64,000 nucleotides of DNA from NCBI GenBank assembly GCA_965603205.1, contig CBFDCC010000008.1:62001-126000 (forward strand), in the 5' to 3' direction. The DNA comes from Temperatibacter sp965603205 (GTDB taxonomy: Bacteria > Pseudomonadota > Alphaproteobacteria > Sphingomonadales > Kordiimonadaceae). Made by a program: the position numbers and the translations under genes. Positions 9,527 through 18,718 of the stretch are shown here, piece by piece; within the stretch, counting starts at the first letter, position 1, and each line of letters opens with the position of its first letter. The notes beneath the pieces are model-generated. The model saw only the letters and a program-made list of their open reading frames with translations. It was not told the origin of the DNA and did no database searches.

Positions 9527-9979
9527 AGTATAATACATACATATGATGTTCTTTCTGATACCTCGTCTATCATCGGATCAGCCGTAGATATGGAAACTGG
9601 CATGCGATTAGGCGAGATGTGTTCTATGAAGAGGTCATCCATTCATCTAAAGAATAGATATGTCCAGCTAGATAAAACTAAGAACGGTGACCAACGAAAT
9701 GTTCCCTTATCCAAGAGAGCCTTAGAATTAGTCACTAAATTTATGAAAACAGATATACGTGTCATATCAGCGGTAGCATCAAGCCTATTTAGGAAAGTGC
9801 GAAATAGCGCAGAAATCTATGACCTTCATTTCCATGATACGCGCCATGAAGCCATCACGCGCATGTCAAAGAAATTAGATGTGTTAGCTCTGGCTCGAAC
9901 TGTCGGCCATAGGGATTTAAAAAGCCTTATGATCTATTACAATGAAACAGCAACTGAACTCGCTGAAATGTTGGGATGA
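9527..9979 (+). pseudogene. Truncated tyrosine recombinase (integrase) remnant
   Basis: From the ATG at 9590 the frame gives 129 residues that align with the catalytic half of phage/XerD-type integrases; the frame is open back to 9527 (SIIGSAVDMETGMRLGE) and then hits a stop. Catalytic residues are kept in order: Arg in ETGMRLGEM, Lys in TKNGDQ, His and Arg in FHDTRHEA, His in VGHRDLK and the Tyr nucleophile in MIYYNET. The N-terminal core-binding and SAM-like arm domains are absent, so the protein cannot be a complete recombinase. No partner mobile-element genes or matching attachment repeats were found. It is a relic of an excised or decayed element; a tRNA-Thr gene lies 1.1 kb downstream. 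Confidence 0.75.
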
Positions 9980-10189
9980 GTTCCCCTGACAGGAAAACAT
10001 CCTGTAAACCTAATACCTGATGGCATAATATATAAACTCCTTGCTTCATTTTATAACCTGCAAGGTGTCTACAAATCTAGGGGCATCTCATCTACAAAAA
10101 ACGAATAGCCCTCAGCCTATTGTCATGACCTCTTATTGTGAGATGCGACGAATGCGGCTTGTACGGTAGTTTAATTGGCGAAAGTAACA

Positions 10190-10936
10190 TTACTTTTTAG
10201 ATTCAGCATAATGATCGGCTCTAATTTTTATAAAATCCCCGTTATCATAAGCTTCTTTGATAATGGTTTCTAATTTTGACTTGTGGGGCATCAAAGCAGA
10301 CTGTTTACAAATTGCAAAATAATATTGTCTTACATATGAGGATTGGACCCTTGCCCGTACAATTTCATTCTCCAGACCTTGTTCTTTAATCATAGCATCT
10401 GCGCTATCTGAGAAATGGTTAAAAATATGAACTCTCTTATTTAAAAGCAACCTGATTTTACTTTTCAACGTCGGTACAGGAATAATTTTTATACCACGTT
10501 TTCTTAAATTTACTAGTGCCTGAGGCCTGTCCAATGTGATCCCTAGAGTAAGTCCTTTTAGGTCTTCCGTGGTCCAGACCATATTATACCGACTTTTCAA
10601 TATGTAATATCCGCCTCTTAAGGTTTCATAAGGTGGCTCAAGGTATACTATATTATCGACACTATCATAGCCCTTCTTCAGCCCCACCATCAGGTCAATC
10701 CCGCATGCATTTAATGTCTGAAGGCGGCGGGCAAAGGACATGGGATGAATTTCAAGGTTTATATCCACTTTATCAGTTAGAAACTGAAGATACTTCGCGT
10801 GGAGTCCATTAATAAACTCTGGAGAGACGGAAGACTTAATACTTAAGGGGGTTTTCTCTACGAGATCCGTTTCTGCATAAGCCATAGAGGCATTAATTAT
10901 CAAGCTAAGAACTAGACAAAAAACTGAAATTCTCAC
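10190..10936 (-). CDS. Orphan periplasmic solute-binding protein (SBP_bac_3-like)
   Basis: 248 residues starting at a GTG, supported by AGGGGT about nine bases upstream on the minus strand. Residues 1-21 are a signal peptide (FCLVLSLIINASMAYA/ET). The body has the two-lobe solute-binding pattern: LEIHPMSFARRLQTLNACG matches the conserved segment around the ligand Arg, then IDLMVGLKKGYDS and YYFAICKQ near the end. No transporter genes adjoin. It has the same size and plan as the proteins at 7133-7849 and 50902-51648, although sequence identity appears low. Ligand unknown. Confidence 0.72.
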   Translation of the reverse strand: MRISVFCLVLSLIINASMAYAETDLVEKTPLSIKSSVSPEFINGLHAKYLQFLTDKVDINLEIHPMSFARRLQTLNACGIDLMVGLKKGYDSVDNIVYLEPPYETLRGGYYILKSRYNMVWTTEDLKGLTLGITLDRPQALVNLRKRGIKIIPVPTLKSKIRLLLNKRVHIFNHFSDSADAMIKEQGLENEIVRARVQSSYVRQYYFAICKQSALMPHKSKLETIIKEAYDNGDFIKIRADHYAESKK

Positions 10937-11103
10937 TTATAAATTACCCCTAATCACTAGCTACACTGTTGCCTATATTATTCTAACAATAGCCTACTTA
11001 ACTTAGATTGCAATAAATTCCATCCACTACTGAGATGCCCCACAACATTCAAAAGATTAAAAACAATCTAATGAATTGATATATAGATATAGTATGAAAT
11101 AAA

Positions 11104-11178
11104 TGGTGCCGCTGGGGAGAATCGGACTCCCGGCCTCTCCATTACCAATGGAACGCTCTACCACTGAGCTACAGCGGC
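11104..11178 (-). tRNA. tRNA-Thr (anticodon GGT)
   Basis: Read on the minus strand: acceptor stem GCCGCTG / CAGCGGC, D-arm GCTC...GAGC, anticodon stem TTCCA / TGGAG round the loop TTGGTAA (anticodon GGT, decoding ACC and ACU), T-arm GGGAG / CTCCC, and an encoded CCA at the 3' end. It is 75 nt with all four arms paired. The orientation is opposite to dcd. Confidence 0.95.
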
Positions 11179-11339
11179 CCTTTAGGATAAGGACAAGGCG
11201 GGTATTGCCATAGCTACGCCGTTTATGCAAGTCAAAAAACAAGCATCGCATCGCGTGATATGCCTTGTAAGATTGACCTTGGCCAGCAATCAGCTTATGC
11301 ATGCATGATAAACCCACATACACTATACGGATAAGCCTC

Positions 11340-11489
11340 ATGACAAACACCGACAAAGTCGCAAAGAAAAGCAAAAAGGCAATTGCCGCAGAGGAAAAAG
11401 CCGAGCGCCTAGCCGAGCAGTTACGCAATAATTTGCGCCGCAGAAAAGCGCAAACACGCTCTCGCGACAATGATTCTACCGACAAATAA
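11340..11489 (+). CDS. Small Lys/Arg-rich conserved hypothetical protein
   Basis: A 49-residue, strongly charged, probably helical protein (AEEKAERLAEQLRNNLRRRK core). Short proteins with an ERLAxxLRxNLRRRKAQ core occur in many Alphaproteobacteria; I know of no assigned function. The ATG at 11340 follows GGATAAG and is preferred to the in-frame ATG at 11301, which would add 13 residues (MHDKPTYTIRISL) without a ribosome-binding site. It lies between tRNA-Thr and dcd. Confidence 0.6.
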   Translation: MTNTDKVAKKSKKAIAAEEKAERLAEQLRNNLRRRKAQTRSRDNDSTDK

Positions 11490-11580
11490 TTAACAGCGAC
11501 AAGAAGGGCTTGAAAGGCCTGAAATATTGACTTACTACTGTGCGGTAAGGGAACGTCATATTTAATAAGGAGAGCCTAAC

Positions 11581-12132
11581 ATGGCCATAATGTCAGACAA
11601 GTGGATTCGCGAAAAAGCCCAAACTACTGGGATGATCGAACCTTTTGTAGACGGCCAAGTCCGTGACGGTATTAGTTACGGCCTTTCCTCTTATGGGTAT
11701 GATGCCCGTGTGGCGCCAGAATTTAAAATCTTCACTGATGTGGATTCTGTGATTGTTGACCCTAAAAATTTCTCGCCTAACAGCTTTGTTGACCGCTGTG
11801 CTGATGAGATCATCATTCCGCCCAACAGTTTTGCCCTAGCCCGCACAGTTGAATATTTTCGCATTCCTGAAGATGTTCTAGTGATCTGCCTTGGCAAATC
11901 CACCTATGCTCGCTGTGGTATCATTGTGAATGTGACGCCACTAGAGCCAGGCTGGGAAGGCCATGTGACATTAGAATTTTCTAATACAACACCCCTACCC
12001 GCCAAAGTTTACGCGAACGAGGGCGCATGTCAGTTCTTGTTCTTTGAAGGCAACGAGCCGTGCGAAACCCCCTATAATGCCCGTAAAGGTAAGTATATGG
12101 GTCAAACGGGTGTGACCCTGCCAAAGCTATAA
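11581..12132 (+). CDS. dcd: dCTP deaminase
   Basis: 183 residues, close to the usual family length. The enzyme deaminates dCTP to dUTP for thymidylate synthesis. Diagnostic segments are ISYGLSSYGYDARV near residue 33, CLGKSTYARCGI near 110, and VTPLEPGWEGHVTLEFSNT near 125, which includes the catalytic Glu. The homotrimer is cytoplasmic. A strong AAGGAG lies about nine bases before the ATG; the protein start MAIMSDKWIR is typical for the family. It stands upstream of a histidine kinase and murA on the same strand. Confidence 0.96.
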   Translation: MAIMSDKWIREKAQTTGMIEPFVDGQVRDGISYGLSSYGYDARVAPEFKIFTDVDSVIVDPKNFSPNSFVDRCADEIIIPPNSFALARTVEYFRIPEDVLVICLGKSTYARCGIIVNVTPLEPGWEGHVTLEFSNTTPLPAKVYANEGACQFLFFEGNEPCETPYNARKGKYMGQTGVTLPKL

Positions 12133-12341
12133 ACCTCATGCATATAACTTAATGCAAACGATCCTCTTTTCAGGGCGTTTAGTATTTAGAAAGCGCATTG
12201 AAATTTATTCCCGCGGCTGCTGCTGGTAAGTCTGCAATACAAATGTGCATTTTTCAAAGATTATGCTTAATAAAAAATTACTTATTTCCCATTTAGTGAT
12301 ATCAAGTTAAGCATGAACTATTATCACGCTAGGGAATTAAA

Positions 12342-13898
12342 TTGGCCAATCAGGATCGAAATACATTACTCCGCAAAGTAGACAAGAGTAGTCTTGTAGA
12401 CATTATTGATTTTTCTGCCGATGCAATACTTGCCTTGGACAGTAATTATAAAATTGTGATGTTTAATGCCGCTGCTCAAAATTTGTTTGGCTATAGCGCA
12501 GAAGAAATTCACCAGCAACCAATTGACATATTATTACCCAAAGACGTGCGACCAAAACATGATAATTATATCCGCTCTTTTAATGATACTGTAGAGCGGG
12601 CCAGATTTATGTCCGACAGGTCATCGGTTAAAGGCCTCACCAAAGACGGCCAGCTTATCCCTCTGGATATTTCTATCCAAAAGCATTTAGGCGATAGGGA
12701 AATTCGATATTCAGCTGTTTGCAGAGATATATCGGCTTTCCAAACAATTATTAAAGATCTAGAGACCAGTGAGGCACGCTTATCTCGCGCTCAAAAGATA
12801 GCACAAGTTGGCAACTGGGAATGGGATATTGCAACAGGTGAGGTTGCTTGGTCAGATGAAATATACCGTATTTTTGAGAGAGAGCGGCATAATTTTGACT
12901 CTACTTATGAAAATTTTTTGGAAACCATTCACGAAGCCGACCGCGCGAAAGTAGAAGAATCCGTTCTTGAATGTGTTAATAAAACTGCCCCTTATTCCAT
13001 AATACACCGCATTGTTTGCCCTGATGGGTCTGAAAAGACAGTCCAAGAAAAAGGAGAGGTTGTCTGCAATGCAAATGGCGACCCCATACGTATGGACGGC
13101 ACGGTTCAAGACATAACAATAGCGTGGAAAAAAGAAGATCAGTTGCGGCAAACCACCCAACAAGCCAGCGCTGCCAATATGGCGAAATCTCAATTCCTCG
13201 CAACAATGAGCCATGAGCTACGCACCCCACTAAATGCTATTATCGGCCTCAGCGCAATGATGCAGGACAGCATTTTTGGCGAGATCACCCCCTCTAAATA
13301 TAAAGAATATATTATCGACATTAATAATAGCGGTGAGAATTTGCTGACACATATTAATAATATTCTAGATGTTTCAAATATCGAATTACAAAGTATCAAT
13401 ACAGTACCGCTGGAAATAAAATCAAAAGATTTAATCAACACATGCCTTCAAATGACCAAACATCTATCTGTCCTTAATGAAATTAAGTTTGATATCTCCA
13501 TAGACCCTGAACTGGATTTTATTACAACCGACCCAACCCATGCCCGCAAGATACTGGTTAATCTGATCAGCAATGCAGTGAAATTTTCACATAAAAAAGG
13601 TCTGGTAAAAATATCACTTAGTACAAACGTGGATACTGAAAAACTTATATTCACCGTAGAAGACTTTGGCATCGGTATAAGCCAAGAAAACTTAGAGGCT
13701 ATTTTTGAGCCCTTCACCCAAACAGACATGGAATTTACCCGCAAATATGATGGGGCTGGTCTTGGGCTTTCTATTGCTAAAGCTCTTGTAGAAACGCAAG
13801 ATGGTACAATCACTGTAGAAAGTGAATTAAACATGGGTACAAAAGTTACCATTACCCTGCCACTGATTGGTCAAGAGGGTGATGACCTGTGGTTATAG
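12342..13898 (+). CDS. PAS-domain sensor histidine kinase
   Basis: 518 residues starting at TTG, with AGGGAA just upstream. Order of domains: PAS at about 15-135 (IDFSADAILALDSNYKI, NLFGYSAEEI), a second PAS of the PAS_3/PAC kind at about 145-265 (GNWEWDIATGEVAWSDEIY), HisKA with the phosphoacceptor His at about residue 291 (TMSHELRTPLNAIIG), and HATPase_c with N-box LVNLISNAVKFS, G1 EDFGIGIS and G2 GAGLGLSI. No transmembrane segment is seen, so it is a soluble sensor. The H-box and following helix resemble the PleC/DivJ/PdhS group of alphaproteobacterial kinases. There is no adjacent response regulator. The signal is unknown. Confidence 0.9.
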   Translation: MANQDRNTLLRKVDKSSLVDIIDFSADAILALDSNYKIVMFNAAAQNLFGYSAEEIHQQPIDILLPKDVRPKHDNYIRSFNDTVERARFMSDRSSVKGLTKDGQLIPLDISIQKHLGDREIRYSAVCRDISAFQTIIKDLETSEARLSRAQKIAQVGNWEWDIATGEVAWSDEIYRIFERERHNFDSTYENFLETIHEADRAKVEESVLECVNKTAPYSIIHRIVCPDGSEKTVQEKGEVVCNANGDPIRMDGTVQDITIAWKKEDQLRQTTQQASAANMAKSQFLATMSHELRTPLNAIIGLSAMMQDSIFGEITPSKYKEYIIDINNSGENLLTHINNILDVSNIELQSINTVPLEIKSKDLINTCLQMTKHLSVLNEIKFDISIDPELDFITTDPTHARKILVNLISNAVKFSHKKGLVKISLSTNVDTEKLIFTVEDFGIGISQENLEAIFEPFTQTDMEFTRKYDGAGLGLSIAKALVETQDGTITVESELNMGTKVTITLPLIGQEGDDLWL

Positions 13899-14008
13899 GT
13901 CTTCTCTATCTCTAATCCCTTAATTTTCTTGACGCAGCCACACGCCTGCCTTACTTCCATCTTAGGTATATGTGCGAACTCACATATAAAAATAGGGCAA
14001 AGAACACC

Positions 14009-15289
14009 ATGGAAAAATTAGTAATTAAAGGCGGCAATAGGCTAACGGGTACGATCCCCATTAGCGGCGCAAAAAATGCGGCACTGCCTTTGATGTGTAC
14101 ATGTCTATTATCGGCCGAGCCAGTAACACTCACCAACTTGCCACGCCTTGCTGATATTTCTACATTATCTGACCTTTTAAATCATATGGGTGTCGGCATC
14201 GCCATTGCGGGTGGTCGTGGCGGTAAAATCACTGGGCGTCGTCAAACTTTTGATGCCAGTGAAATCGCAGATACGGTTGCCCCCTATGATATGGTCCGTA
14301 AAATGCGCGCCTCTATCTTGGTTTTAGGGCCATTGGTAGCGCGGTTCGGTGAAGCAACGGTATCGCTGCCTGGCGGCTGCGCCATTGGTAACCGCCCCAT
14401 TGATCTACATCTAGATGCCCTGCAGTCATTAGGCGCAACGATTGAACTTGCTGATGGCTATGTGCGCGCCTCTGCCCCTGATGGGTTATCTGGTGGCACG
14501 GTGCGTTTTCCCTTTGTAACGGTGGGCGGCACTGAAAATGCGCTGATGGCAGCCACCCTATGTAAGGGTGTGTCTGTTATTGAAAATGCAGCCAAAGAAC
14601 CTGAAATAGTTGATCTAGCCAATTGCCTTATCGCGATGGGTGCTAAGATTGAGGACCACGGCACATCGACCATCACCATAACAGGTGTCCCTAAATTACA
14701 TGGTTGCACCCACGCGGTTATGCCTGATCGGATCGAGGCTGGATCATATGCGGTCGCAGCTATTATGACGGGTGGTGATATTTTGCTGGAAGGCGCTAAT
14801 GCCCATGATATGGCATCAGTGCTAGACGTGCTGACTAAATCTGGCGCCACAATCACCGAGGAAGAAAACGGCGTGCGCGTTACCGCTGGTGATAAGATCA
14901 GCCCTCTGCATTTGGTGACACAGCCTTTCCCAGGGTTTCCAACGGATATGCAAGCCCAGTTGATGTCGATGTTAACCATCGCCGATGGCGCATCAATCGT
15001 TACCGAGGCTATTTTTGAAAATCGCTATATGCACGTGCCAGAGCTATGTCGTATGGGCGCTGATATAACAGTCACGGGATCAAGTGCCACTATACGCGGT
15101 GTGAATAGCTTAAAAGCTGCACCCGTTATGGCAACTGACCTGCGCGCCAGTATGTCGCTAGCGCTAGCAGGCTTAGTAGCAGAGGGGGAAACCCATGTGC
15201 ACCGCCTGTATCACCTTGATCGTGGTTATGAGCGCTTAGAAGATAAACTACAAGCTGTGGGTGCGGATATTGAGCGTGTTCCAGTATAA
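14009..15289 (+). CDS. murA: UDP-N-acetylglucosamine 1-carboxyvinyltransferase
   Basis: 426 residues. It transfers the enolpyruvyl group of PEP to UDP-GlcNAc, the first committed step of peptidoglycan synthesis, in the cytoplasm. The N-terminal ISGAKNAALPLM motif and the active-site loop GGCAIGNRPIDLH, with the catalytic Cys at about residue 124 (so fosfomycin-sensitive in type), identify it. The frame extends upstream to 13970, but the family start (MEKLVIKGG) matches the ATG at 14009. It opens the conserved block DUF2948, hisG, hisD, UPF0262, phosphatase, infA, maf, RNase E/G, yacG. Confidence 0.97.
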   Translation: MEKLVIKGGNRLTGTIPISGAKNAALPLMCTCLLSAEPVTLTNLPRLADISTLSDLLNHMGVGIAIAGGRGGKITGRRQTFDASEIADTVAPYDMVRKMRASILVLGPLVARFGEATVSLPGGCAIGNRPIDLHLDALQSLGATIELADGYVRASAPDGLSGGTVRFPFVTVGGTENALMAATLCKGVSVIENAAKEPEIVDLANCLIAMGAKIEDHGTSTITITGVPKLHGCTHAVMPDRIEAGSYAVAAIMTGGDILLEGANAHDMASVLDVLTKSGATITEEENGVRVTAGDKISPLHLVTQPFPGFPTDMQAQLMSMLTIADGASIVTEAIFENRYMHVPELCRMGADITVTGSSATIRGVNSLKAAPVMATDLRASMSLALAGLVAEGETHVHRLYHLDRGYERLEDKLQAVGADIERVPV

Positions 15290-15319
15290 GGCCCAACATA
15301 TAAAAATGAATAGAAAATT

Positions 15320-15769
15320 ATGACAAAGCCATTAAAAGTAAAAGCGCTATCCGGCAGTGATGTAGAAGTAGTTTCAGCCCTACTTCAGGATATGGCTATT
15401 CGTGTTAACGATCTAAAATTCATCAAGGATGAACATCGTTTTGCCATGATAGGCAACCGCTTCTGCTGGGAAGAAAAGAAAGGCTGGTTCAAAAAGCCCA
15501 AGGGCGAGCGTGTACGCACAGCCCTGCATTTTGATGGTATTTTATCGGTCTCTACACAAAACATCAATAGGTCTGACTCTGACGCTATTGTATCTTTATT
15601 ATCTATCACATTAGAAAAAATGGCCGAAAATCATTGTATCACGCTGAATTTTGCTGGTGATATGCATGGTGCTAGCGCTATAAAGCTAACCGCAGAATGT
15701 ATTGAAATCCTTGTGAGCGATGTGTCTGACACATGGGAAGCCATTGATAGACCCGATCACAATATCTAA
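15320..15769 (+). CDS. DUF2948 family protein
   Basis: 149 residues matching the alphaproteobacterial DUF2948 family by position directly after murA and by features such as ALLQDMAIRVNDLKFI, RFAMIGNRFCWE and the acidic ending LVSDVSDTWEAIDRP. Function is not established. No signal peptide or membrane segment. It lies 30 bp after murA and 19 bp before hisG, so it is probably co-transcribed. Confidence 0.85.
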   Translation: MTKPLKVKALSGSDVEVVSALLQDMAIRVNDLKFIKDEHRFAMIGNRFCWEEKKGWFKKPKGERVRTALHFDGILSVSTQNINRSDSDAIVSLLSITLEKMAENHCITLNFAGDMHGASAIKLTAECIEILVSDVSDTWEAIDRPDHNI

Positions 15770-15788
15770 TCGATGAATTGGACCAGTC

Positions 15789-16457
15789 ATGGACCTAACA
15801 GATCCGCTGATACTCGCTCTACCTAAGGGGCGCATTTTAAAAGAAGTGATGCCGCTTGTTCGCGGCGCAGGTATCGAGCCTGAAGCTGCCTTTGATGACC
15901 CTAAAAGCAGAGCCTTAAAGTTCTCAACCAACATCAAGGGCCTAAGCATCATTCGCGTGCGCGCATTCGACGCTGCAACCTTTGTTGCCTTTGGCGCGGC
16001 GCATCTGGGCGTGGTCGGCAATGATGTTATGCAAGAATTTAACTATGATGATCTTTATTCACCGCTTGATCTTGGCATAGGCTATTGCAGGCTATCGCTG
16101 GCGGAACCTAACGATCTGCCTGACAGTGAGAATATCGAAACAATGTCACATATCCGTGTGGCAACAAAATACCCGAACCTAACTAGTAAATATTTCGCAG
16201 AACGCGGCGTGCAGGCTGAGTGCGTGAAACTCAACGGCGCTATGGAACTAGCTCCCCTGCTGAACCTATGTCCGCGCATTGTTGATCTGGTATCCACTGG
16301 CGATACGTTGCGGGCAAATGGGCTAAAGGAAGTAGATGTGATCACCGAGATTACATCGCGTCTTGTGGTTAATCGCCCTGCCTTTAAAATCAGACCACGT
16401 GAAGTGACATATTGGATTGATCGCTTTCGTGAGTCCTTAGCAGATTTAAAGGGCTAA
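15789..16457 (+). CDS. hisG: ATP phosphoribosyltransferase, short form
   Basis: 222 residues. It condenses ATP and PRPP in the first step of histidine synthesis. LALPKGRILKEVMPL at the N-terminus, GAAHLGVVGNDVM near residue 70 and IVDLVSTGDTLRANGL near 155 (PRPP-binding loop) are diagnostic. The short form lacks the C-terminal allosteric domain and is active only with the regulatory partner HisZ, which is not in this window. hisD follows after 6 bp, so the two histidine genes form an operon. Confidence 0.95.
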   Translation: MDLTDPLILALPKGRILKEVMPLVRGAGIEPEAAFDDPKSRALKFSTNIKGLSIIRVRAFDAATFVAFGAAHLGVVGNDVMQEFNYDDLYSPLDLGIGYCRLSLAEPNDLPDSENIETMSHIRVATKYPNLTSKYFAERGVQAECVKLNGAMELAPLLNLCPRIVDLVSTGDTLRANGLKEVDVITEITSRLVVNRPAFKIRPREVTYWIDRFRESLADLKG

Positions 16458-16463
16458 CACGTC

Positions 16464-17762
16464 ATGACCATTACCATTAGTAGCTGTGACAAAGATTTTG
16501 ATAGCCGCCTTCAAGATATTCTACTTATGAAGCGCGAAACATCTAGTGATGTGCGTGATATAGTGACGGACATCATCAAAGATATTCAAACGGGTGGTGA
16601 TAAATCGCTGATAGCGCTAACGGCTAAGTTCGATCGCTTTGACGCTGCTACAAAGGGCCTAGCAATTACAGAGGCCGAAATAGACGCCGCCGTTCAAACT
16701 ATTAAACCAGATGTTATGGCAGCATTAGAGCTAGCGGCAAAACGCATTACATCATTTCACAGCAAACAATTACCAAAGAACATTGACTATACTGATGACG
16801 ATGGCGTGCGGCTTGGGCAACGCTGGGGCGCGGTATCCGCAGCTGGTTTATATGTACCCGGCGGTCTTGCCAGCTATCCATCGTCCGTATTAATGAATGC
16901 TATCCCTGCGCAGGTTGCTGGTGTTGAGCGCCTTGTTATGTGCGTGCCCACACCTGATGATACATTAAGCCCGCTAGTGCTCGCCGCAGCAAAACTGGCA
17001 GGTGTCACTGAAATATACCGTGTTGGCGGTGCACAGGCTGTTGCAGCACTTTCTTTCGGAACCGAAACTATTGCGCCAGTGGACAAAATTGTCGGCCCTG
17101 GTAACGCCTATGTCGCCGAAGCTAAACGCCAAGTATTTGGCAAAGTTGGCATTGACACAATCGCTGGCCCATCTGAAATTTTAGTGGTGGCCGACGCCAA
17201 GAATGACCCAAGCTGGATTGCGGCTGATCTGTTATCACAAGCCGAGCATGACACAGCCGCGCAAAGTATTCTCATCACAGACGATACAAGTTTTGCTGAG
17301 GATGTTCAAATTGCCATCCATGATCATCTAGAGACTTTACCGCGCAAAGAAATTGCTGAGGCCTCTTGGGATGATTACGGCGTGATCATACTAGTTGATG
17401 ACATCACTAGCTGTAATGAGATCATTGATACGCTAGCGCCTGAGCATCTTGAGCTTGCAATCGATAATCCAGAGACCTTAATGGACAAAGTCAAGCACGC
17501 GGGCGCAGTTTTCCTAGGTCGTTACACACCCGAAGCGATTGGTGATTACATCGCGGGGCCAAACCATGTACTGCCAACTGCACGCTCGGCACGCTTTTCA
17601 TCGGGGCTGAGCGTTTATGATTTTATGAAACGCACGACCTTTGTTGGTTGCAGCGAGGATAGTTTAAGGGCCATTGGCCCAGCCGCCATAACATTAGCTG
17701 GCGAAGAAGGGCTTGACGCCCACGCCTTATCCGTGTCAATTCGACTAAAGGATGGTGAGTAA
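16464..17762 (+). CDS. hisD: Histidinol dehydrogenase
   Basis: 432 residues. A zinc enzyme performing the last two oxidations from L-histidinol to L-histidine with NAD. Visible motifs are YVPGGLASYPSSVLMN, GGAQAVAALSFGTET, GPGNAYVAEAKRQVFG, LLSQAEHDTAAQ (Zn/catalytic Gln and His), LAPEHLELA (catalytic Glu and His) and GPNHVLPT. The stop is followed 2 bp later by the UPF0262 gene, so translation is closely coupled. Confidence 0.97.
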   Translation: MTITISSCDKDFDSRLQDILLMKRETSSDVRDIVTDIIKDIQTGGDKSLIALTAKFDRFDAATKGLAITEAEIDAAVQTIKPDVMAALELAAKRITSFHSKQLPKNIDYTDDDGVRLGQRWGAVSAAGLYVPGGLASYPSSVLMNAIPAQVAGVERLVMCVPTPDDTLSPLVLAAAKLAGVTEIYRVGGAQAVAALSFGTETIAPVDKIVGPGNAYVAEAKRQVFGKVGIDTIAGPSEILVVADAKNDPSWIAADLLSQAEHDTAAQSILITDDTSFAEDVQIAIHDHLETLPRKEIAEASWDDYGVIILVDDITSCNEIIDTLAPEHLELAIDNPETLMDKVKHAGAVFLGRYTPEAIGDYIAGPNHVLPTARSARFSSGLSVYDFMKRTTFVGCSEDSLRAIGPAAITLAGEEGLDAHALSVSIRLKDGE

Positions 17763-17764
17763 GC

Positions 17765-18247
17765 ATGTCGAATCATAAGCTTATAGATATACAGCTAGAT
17801 GAAAACACAGTGGTTAAATGGACCGCTGATATTGATCATGAGCGCCGTATCGCCATCTTTGACCTGTTAGAAGAAAATAGCTTTGAAGTTATCAAGGCCA
17901 CAGAGGCAGGTTATATGGGGCCGTATAAGCTGAATCTATCTATTGAAGAAGGTCGTTTGGTATTTGATATTAAATCAGAGGATGATCAGGCCATCATTAG
18001 TTTTAGACTGGCGATGAGTCCTTTCAGGCGGACAATCCGTGAATATTTTGCTATATGTGAGAGCTATTATGAAGCGATTAAAAATTCTAATCCTTCACAG
18101 ATAGAAGCCATCGACATGGGGCGTCGTGGCTTACACAACCAAGGTAGCGAATTATTGCAGGAACGCCTGAACGACAAGGTTAATATGGATATGCAAACAG
18201 CTAGGCGCTTGTTTACGCTGGTATGCGTATTGAACCTAAAGGGGTAG
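17765..18247 (+). CDS. UPF0262 family protein
   Basis: 160 residues matching UPF0262, an alphaproteobacterial family normally found directly downstream of hisD. Typical segments are DHERRIAIFDLLEEN, FRLAMSPFRRTIREYF and AIDMGRRGLHNQGSELLQERL. Soluble, no known catalytic motif; function not established. It starts 2 bp after the hisD stop and is followed 4 bp later by the phosphatase gene. Confidence 0.92.
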   Translation: MSNHKLIDIQLDENTVVKWTADIDHERRIAIFDLLEENSFEVIKATEAGYMGPYKLNLSIEEGRLVFDIKSEDDQAIISFRLAMSPFRRTIREYFAICESYYEAIKNSNPSQIEAIDMGRRGLHNQGSELLQERLNDKVNMDMQTARRLFTLVCVLNLKG

Positions 18248-18251
18248 ACGG

Positions 18252-18689
18252 ATGGATAATGCACCAAAAAATCCAAAAAGCATTCTATTTGTCTGCAACC
18301 AAAATAGTGTGCGCAGCCCTATGGCCTATGGCCTAGCCGAGGCATATTGCAAGCGTCGGATTTATGTAGATTCTGCTGGATTAATCGCAGGGCCGCTTGA
18401 TGGTTTTTCCGTCGCAGCGCTGGGGGAGCTTGATATTGACATCTCAGAGCATGAAAGCAAAACGCTGAAAGATATTAAGGTTAAAGACTTTGACCTGATC
18501 GTTGCACTGACCACCCAAACATACGAGCGCTTGCTGACCATGCTACAGGGCACAGATGTGGCGCTAGAATTTTGGCCCACGTCCGACCCGTGCAAAATTG
18601 AAGGCAAGCGCGAAGAGATTTTAGACGGATTCCGCAAGGTCCGCGACAAACTAAGAACCCAAATCCGCGCCCGCGTTAAGTTTGATTAG
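18252..18689 (+). CDS. Low-molecular-weight phosphatase / arsenate reductase-like protein
   Basis: 145 residues with the N-terminal phosphatase loop VCNQNSVRSPMAYGLAEAY (pattern CxxNxxRS), the fold shared by low-molecular-weight tyrosine phosphatases and thioredoxin-linked ArsC. The Asp in the later TSDPCKIEG segment is the expected general acid. The position between UPF0262 and infA is the usual one in Alphaproteobacteria, where the gene is annotated as a protein-tyrosine-phosphatase-like or ArsC-like protein. The conserved context argues against a specific arsenic role, even though an ACR3 exporter lies at 29.5 kb. Confidence 0.85.
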   Translation: MDNAPKNPKSILFVCNQNSVRSPMAYGLAEAYCKRRIYVDSAGLIAGPLDGFSVAALGELDIDISEHESKTLKDIKVKDFDLIVALTTQTYERLLTMLQGTDVALEFWPTSDPCKIEGKREEILDGFRKVRDKLRTQIRARVKFD

Positions 18690-18718
18690 ATAAAACTCGT
18701 CATGTGCGGTCCTTCCCC

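Noticed and set aside
10083..10146. Inverted repeat GCATCTCA / TGAGATGC near the integrase relic as an attachment site
   Set aside because: Only 8 bp with 48 bp spacing and inverted rather than direct; expected by chance at this length.
9527..11178. Integrated element between the integrase relic and tRNA-Thr
   Set aside because: No direct repeat of the tRNA-Thr 3' end was found and the intervening gene is an ordinary solute-binding protein.
11057..11485. 142-codon minus-strand open frame spanning tRNA-Thr and the small Lys-rich gene
   Set aside because: It reads through a well-folded tRNA gene and has no family features; it is a chance frame.
14458..14979. 173-codon antisense frame within murA
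   Set aside because: Antisense shadow of a strongly conserved gene; no independent evidence.
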